Program-made: the position numbers and the translations under genes
Assembly: GCF_002019645.1 (NCBI RefSeq)
Contig: NZ_KV917374.1
Coordinates: 709,452 to 773,451 of the forward strand
Direction of reading: 5' to 3'
Length of the DNA: 64,000 bases
Origin: Litchfieldia alkalitelluris
Lineage (GTDB): Bacteria; Bacillota; Bacilli; Bacillales; Bacillaceae_L
Notes under the pieces: model-generated
Seen by the model: only the letters and a program-made list of their open reading frames with translations
The model's database searches: none
Told to the model about the DNA's origin: nothing
Shown here: in pieces, positions 60,027 through 64,000 of the stretch
How the letters are laid out: each line of letters starts with the position of its first letter
Numbering within the stretch: the first letter of the stretch is position 1

Positions 60027-61808
60027 TTGTTTTGTATTAATTGTGGATCTAAGTTAGAAGAGAATTCTAAATTCTGCCATCACTGTGGCCATGCTGTTCC
60101 GTTGAATAAAGAAAGTGTTCAAAGGAAAGAAGAGAAGATCGATACCACGGTACAACAAGTAAATCATATCGATCAAGTTGAAGTTTCGACATCCGTTGAA
60201 CCTAATGGGAAAGCATTAGAAGTTGATGATCGCCTGTTAAGTCTATTTGTTGGTGAAAAGAAGAAAGATTATTATCTGAAAAAGTGGGCTAAAGGGGATC
60301 GTTCATGGAATTGGGCAGCATTTTTCCTATCGTTCTTTTGGCTGGGATATAGAAAAATTTATAAACCTATCCTTATTATGATGGCTATATTTTTAGCAAT
60401 CGACCTTGTCGTTGTTTTAATTGGATTAGACGACACGAATATAAACAATGCAATTGGAATTTCCGTTGCTGTTTATTTTGGGATATGGGGTAACTTTCTG
60501 TATCGTAAACATGCAAGCAAGCACATCAAGGAAATGATAAATCAACATCAGTCAGATGAAATCATAGAAAGAGAGCTTAAAATACGTGGTGGCGGAAGCT
60601 GGAAAGGTGTTTTCGTTGCTTTGGGATTATTCGTGAGTTATCTCGTATTAGCCATGGTTATCTTCATGTTTGTCCCATCGATTCCCCAATTTTCTGAAGT
60701 GAATCCGGTGAACACTTCTCTTGAAATACCGGTTAATCAGGAAAACACGAATGAGGACATAGAGGCTGAAATCACTGACTTTCTTCATGCAAATATTGAG
60801 GCGCTTGAAAATGAAGATTTAGACGAGTATATGCTGATGGTGTATCAAGGTGAAGACCCATCACTATACAACCAAACTCAGGGAATGCTGGAAGTTATGT
60901 TTGAGAGCTATGATATTACATACGATATTAGCGATATTGAATTTTTAACCGTATCAGATCAAGAAGTAAAAGTCCGACTTACTCAAACTTCAATTTTAGT
61001 AGATGGAGAAGAATATCAGGATAATGAAACCATAATGATCCATACAGTGAAACCACAAGACGGACGTTGGAAATTTTTCGAAAGTGAAATTGAGTCGGTT
61101 CATTATTTAGATGAAGAAGAAGAGGAAGTGGTGACGAACACGGATCAAGTAGTTACCTCTAATGACTCACCTTATATAAAACTAGAAGCTGATGATATGT
61201 TTGACTTTAGAGTGACAGAAACAATTGATGTGAACAACGATGGAGTGTTTGAGACCGTTATTCTTCAAGGGGCTCCTGAAGATGGTGACAGCTACTTAAA
61301 TGAAAACGTAGAAATCATTGTTGAGTTTGATGGAGGAAGTACGTCAGTCATTGTTTCGGCTGAAAATGCTCCATCTCTATATGTCTATGATATTGATCAA
61401 GACGGATGGATGGATTTATTATACGAAACAGGATATCGAATACATACGGTAGATATGTATTTATTAGGTAAGGAAGGTTTAGAATACTATACGACATTCG
61501 ATGGGTCTGTAGAAGATTTACGCCCATATGAAGTCGTAACAGACAGTGATACATACACATTCAATGAGGCTGCAGCTACCACAACTTCATTTGATGAAGC
61601 GATCAATTATTATGATCAAAGCTGTATATCGTGTCATGGTGCAAGCTTAGAGGGTGGAGTAGGACCAGCATTATATGATATTGGCTCTAAATTAACTCAA
61701 GGTGAAATCGAAGATGTGATTATAAATGGACAAGGAATCATGCCAGGGAGAATAGTCTCAGAGAGTGAATCAGAGATTATTGCTGAGTGGCTGGCTTCGT
61801 TGAAATAG
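60027..61808 (+). CDS. Zinc-ribbon, DUF2628, outer domains and C-terminal cytochrome c: fusion membrane protein
   Basis: 593 residues from TTG 60027, with TTAGGGGGA 6 bases upstream; an ATG 36 codons earlier gives an unlikely leader. Residues 1-22 are a zinc ribbon (CINCG, FCHHCG). DUF2628-like membrane part follows (DRSWNWAAFFLSFFWLGYRK), then another helix near 198-220. Outside: an NTF2-like region (IEAEITDFLHANIEALENED), an FG-GAP/VCBS-like region (DVNNDGVFETVILQGAPEDG, YDIDQDGWMDLLYE), and residues about 525-593 a class I cytochrome c: CISCH at 533-537 and axial Met572 in GIMPGR. The cytochrome part resembles Bacillus small c-type cytochromes (CccA/CccB). It needs the cytochrome c maturation system. 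Role is unknown. Confidence 0.82.
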   Translation: MFCINCGSKLEENSKFCHHCGHAVPLNKESVQRKEEKIDTTVQQVNHIDQVEVSTSVEPNGKALEVDDRLLSLFVGEKKKDYYLKKWAKGDRSWNWAAFFLSFFWLGYRKIYKPILIMMAIFLAIDLVVVLIGLDDTNINNAIGISVAVYFGIWGNFLYRKHASKHIKEMINQHQSDEIIERELKIRGGGSWKGVFVALGLFVSYLVLAMVIFMFVPSIPQFSEVNPVNTSLEIPVNQENTNEDIEAEITDFLHANIEALENEDLDEYMLMVYQGEDPSLYNQTQGMLEVMFESYDITYDISDIEFLTVSDQEVKVRLTQTSILVDGEEYQDNETIMIHTVKPQDGRWKFFESEIESVHYLDEEEEEVVTNTDQVVTSNDSPYIKLEADDMFDFRVTETIDVNNDGVFETVILQGAPEDGDSYLNENVEIIVEFDGGSTSVIVSAENAPSLYVYDIDQDGWMDLLYETGYRIHTVDMYLLGKEGLEYYTTFDGSVEDLRPYEVVTDSDTYTFNEAAATTTSFDEAINYYDQSCISCHGASLEGGVGPALYDIGSKLTQGEIEDVIINGQGIMPGRIVSESESEIIAEWLASLK

Positions 61809-61966
61809 GGACGTGGGGGATAACCATTTTCTCGTTTGTTCATGGATATAGTATATATGTTTAGCTTCCAGGACATCGAATTCATTGTTATACCATACGG
61901 GAAGTAACTGATATAGAACCAAAGAATTTTCGCGAAAACGTTCATGATCTATTAACATAGAAAAAG

Positions 61967-61994
61967 AGCTAGTGTCCTTTAAAGGACGCTAGCT
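61967..61994 (+). terminator. Hairpin after the cytochrome fusion gene
   Basis: AGCTAGTGTCCTTT and AAAGGACGCTAGCT form a 14-pair stem with one wobble and almost no loop, about 160 bases past the stop. TTATTT follows. Confidence 0.7.
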
Positions 61995-62289
61995 TATTTA
62001 AATGCCGAAATTCTACATTATTCTAGATCATGGAGATGTTGAGATGATGGAATATGATGAGATGTTTCTATTTGTATTCATATATGAAGACTTTTATTTT
62101 TCTCGATCTTATTCAAGGTTCTGACAAGGGTCAATCGGAAATTTTGCGCGAAAGAAGGACAAAATCATCCTTGTCTCCTATGTCCAAAAAAACAATGTGA
62201 GAAAATCTGACGAATTTGTTGTTCTAATAGTTTTTATTGACTAGAATAAAAATATTCAGAAATGAATATATTATCAGTAAATAAATAAA
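61995..62289. other. Non-coding upstream region of the sigma-54 activator gene
   Basis: No gene seen. Weak GGACAA/TTGTC-containing inverted similarity near 62155-62200 may be a decayed family-B repeat. ATTCAGAAATGAAT lies near 62255 and is echoed inverted as CATTTCTGAG at about 62314. Confidence 0.4.
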
Positions 62290-62335
62290 AGGAAGATTTA
62301 CTGATTTGATAACTCATTTCTGAGTAAATTCTTCT
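62290..62335. promoter_or_regulatory. Large inverted repeat before the activator gene
   Basis: AGGAAGATTTACT (from 62290) and AGTAAATTCTTCT (to 62335) are inverted copies matching at 11 of 13 positions, separated by 20 bases. It lies 26 bases before the reading frame and could be an autoregulatory site or a hairpin in the leader. Confidence 0.45.
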
Positions 62336-62360
62336 AACTATTTAATAGTGAATAATTTCA

Positions 62361-63755
62361 TTGGAGAAAGGGGGGAGATGTATTAATCGAGAAGCGGTTT
62401 GGCATGAAAATGAAGCTATTCTTGAGTCGTTAATTGATGACTTGTTAGTAACAAGTGTTGATGGAATCATCTTAAAAGTAAGTGAAACAACCGGTGGAAT
62501 TTATGGTGTGAAGTCCGAGGAATTAGTTGGTAAGTCAGTTTATGATTTGGAACGCGAAGGATTGTTTTCACCTCTTGCAACTCCTTTAGTAATTAAACAA
62601 AAGAAAAAAGTGACATTTGTGCAAACTACCAGGGAAAAACGCAAGCTTTTAGTGACAGGGATTCCGGTATTTGATCATAATGGTGAGCTTGTCAGGGTTG
62701 TGAGTTATTCCCATGATGTGACTGAACTAGTAGAAGTTAAAAAGTATTTAGATGATATGGAAGATGAAATTGACCGAGTCAAAAGAGAATTAGAGTTATT
62801 GCGAAATCAACATGTCTACACAGAAGGATTGATTGCTAAAAGTAGAGAGATGAAAAAGGTTATAAAAATGGCACTTCAAGTTGCTGAAGTCGATGTTAAC
62901 GTTCTTTTAGAAGGAGAAACAGGGGTTGGAAAGTCTCATATTGCAAAATTAATCCATCGAAAAAGCTTACGAAAAACTGGTCCATTTATTGAGGTGAATT
63001 GTGGAGCGATTCCAGAATCCATTTTTGAAGCCGAATTTTTTGGTTATGAAGGAGGATCATTCACTGGAGCAAGTCGTAAAGGTAAGCCAGGGTTAGTAGA
63101 ACTATCCGAAAATGGCACCCTGTTCTTAGATGAAATTGGTGAGTTATCATTACCTCTACAAGTAAAAGTATTAAAATTCATTCAAGAAAAACAATTTTAT
63201 CGAGTAGGTGGAACAAAGCTTAAAAGTGTCGATTTCAGGTTAATTGCTGCAACAAATATTGATTTAAAACAGGCTATTGAAGAAAATAAGTTTCGGCAGG
63301 ATCTTTATTTTCGCCTAAACGTCGTACCTATAACCATCCCCCCACTTAGGAATCGAAAAGAGGATATTGTTCCTTTTATTCATCATTTCTTAACAGAATT
63401 TTCAAAGAAATACAATTTAGAGAGAGCCATTGATGAGGCCGTTATTCAGCAGCTTACTAATCAAGAATGGAAAGGAAATGTTAGAGAATTAATTAACTTA
63501 ATGGAACGTTTAGTAGTTACATCACAAGCAAGAACGATTATTCTAAATGACCTCCCTGATACTTACAGAACCATATCGTATGAATCCTTCACTCACTCCA
63601 TAGATACTACCTTACCAGAAACAATCAATAAAATTGAAAAAAACATATTACAAAGAGCCAAAAAACAATATAAAACAACAGTTCAAATGGCGAAAGTTTT
63701 AGGGATAAGTCAGCCATCTATTGTTAGAAAATTAAAAAAATATAAAATAGAGTAA
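62361..63755 (+). CDS. Sigma-54-dependent transcriptional activator (PAS-AAA-HTH)
   Basis: 464 residues if TTG 62361 is used. Residues about 17-125 form a PAS sensor domain, 127-150 a coiled linker, about 157-390 the AAA domain with Walker A GETGVGKS (185-192), GSFTGA (232-237, a variant of the GAFTGA loop that contacts sigma-54) and Walker [13 protein letters not shown]-terminal FIS-type HTH follows ([20 protein letters not shown]). The start is unclear: AAAGGGGGGAG lies inside the frame, ideally placed for ATT 62382, with ATG TAT TAA in another frame between them. A sigma-54 promoter and an aminotransferase gene follow directly, so its target is evident. RocR/GabR-like regulators have this form. 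Confidence 0.9.
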   Translation: MEKGGRCINREAVWHENEAILESLIDDLLVTSVDGIILKVSETTGGIYGVKSEELVGKSVYDLEREGLFSPLATPLVIKQKKKVTFVQTTREKRKLLVTGIPVFDHNGELVRVVSYSHDVTELVEVKKYLDDMEDEIDRVKRELELLRNQHVYTEGLIAKSREMKKVIKMALQVAEVDVNVLLEGETGVGKSHIAKLIHRKSLRKTGPFIEVNCGAIPESIFEAEFFGYEGGSFTGASRKGKPGLVELSENGTLFLDEIGELSLPLQVKVLKFIQEKQFYRVGGTKLKSVDFRLIAATNIDLKQAIEENKFRQDLYFRLNVVPITIPPLRNRKEDIVPFIHHFLTEFSKKYNLERAIDEAVIQQLTNQEWKGNVRELINLMERLVVTSQARTIILNDLPDTYRTISYESFTHSIDTTLPETINKIEKNILQRAKKQYKTTVQMAKVLGISQPSIVRKLKKYKIE

Positions 63756-63757
63756 CT

Positions 63758-63775
63758 TTGGCATGTATCTTGCAT
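63758..63775 (+). promoter_or_regulatory. Sigma-54 (-24/-12) promoter
   Basis: TTGGCATGTATCTTGCAT matches TGGCAC-N5-TTGCA with the invariant GG (63760-63761) and GC (63772-63773) 10 bases apart. It lies between the activator stop and the aminotransferase start, with about 45 bases to the ATG. Sigma-54 (SigL) promoters of this kind drive catabolic genes in Bacillus. Confidence 0.88.
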
Positions 63776-63820
63776 GGTATAAGATTGAAAGCTAAATCTA
63801 CGATTGCAAGGGGGATAAAC

Positions 63821-64000
63821 ATGGAAAGTTGGGGTCAACTTGTCGAAGATATTTCAGAGTTGCTTGCACCAAGCATGGCAAAGGACCATCCAAATTTACC
63901 AGTAATAAAGGCAGAGGGATGCTATTACTATGGGTTAGATGGTAGAAAGTATTTAGATTTCACCTCGGGGATTGCGACTGAGAATGTTGGTCACTGTCAT
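63821..64000 (+). CDS. gabT: Class III aminotransferase, probably 4-aminobutyrate aminotransferase (5' part)
   Basis: ATG 63821 after AAGGGGGATAAAC; 60 codons to the window edge. [39 protein letters not shown] and NVGHCH are the N-terminal landmarks of PLP-dependent class III aminotransferases (GABA, ornithine and related amino donors). The [10 protein letters not shown] opening resembles GABA aminotransferases. The catalytic Lys region lies outside the window. Control by the preceding sigma-54 activator fits the known GabR/SigL control of gabT in the B. cereus group. Substrate identity is inferred. Confidence 0.8.
   Translation, partial: MESWGQLVEDISELLAPSMAKDHPNLPVIKAEGCYYYGLDGRKYLDFTSGIATENVGHCH

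Overview
The window looks like a chromosomal segment of a low-GC, spore-forming Bacillaceae bacterium; the genus cannot be fixed from this sequence. The signs are strong GGAGG-type ribosome sites, frequent TTG and GTG starts, and typical Bacillus families: YjcZ, DUF1659, DUF2922, YvrJ, ComK, a BY-kinase capsule pair and a sigma-54 activator. No tRNA, rRNA or CRISPR array was recognised.

Layout. 0-5 kb holds small membrane and soluble proteins, a dead NUDIX gene, dispersed palindromes and a complete 1440-bp IS3/IS150-type insertion sequence (IS copy 1). 5.2-11.2 kb is one 1994-residue secreted protein with about 12 Ig-like domains and six 84-residue helical repeats. 11.5-15.8 kb holds a processive GT2 glycosyltransferase, a lipoprotein and small Bacillus proteins. 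16-36.3 kb is a Wzx/Wzy-type exopolysaccharide locus: galU, chain-length and kinase pair, 4,6-dehydratase, initiating sugar transferase, glycosyltransferases, polymerase, UDP-L-FucNAc genes (capEFG), pyruvyl transferase, flippase and an FrhB-like iron-sulfur protein. 37.8-45 kb is a second sugar module lying between two different galE relics. It has a candidate GT-C enzyme, a short-chain dehydrogenase, a TIM-barrel isomerase, two GT2 enzymes, a pair of 4-TM carriers and an FAD oxidoreductase, and resembles a lipid-linked-sugar tailoring system.

45.3-50.6 kb is decaying DNA: a truncated RAYT (REP-associated tyrosine transposase), a frameshifted RAYT, a comM pseudogene and a phage-type DnaD protein. 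50.6-52.1 kb is IS copy 2, apparently identical to copy 1 but inverted. Next come an XRE repressor with a two-site operator, comK, relics of a second XRE gene and a second sigma factor, a Pho-box-controlled alkaline phosphatase and a short sigma factor. 57.9-61.8 kb has three zinc-ribbon membrane proteins, the last ending in a cytochrome c domain. The window closes with a sigma-54 activator, a clear -24/-12 promoter and the start of a GABA-type aminotransferase.

Two families of palindromic repeats (A: GAAGCAYGRGAACCGTCCC; B: GGGACATAGGGACAGGTCCC) are scattered through the accessory DNA. Both IS copies have a 3-bp target duplication inside such a palindrome, and a solo IS end abuts a third. 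The most unusual points are this IS/REP/RAYT relationship, the galE-flanked sugar module, the zinc-ribbon/DUF2628/cytochrome c fusion and the orphan duplicate of the XRE operator.
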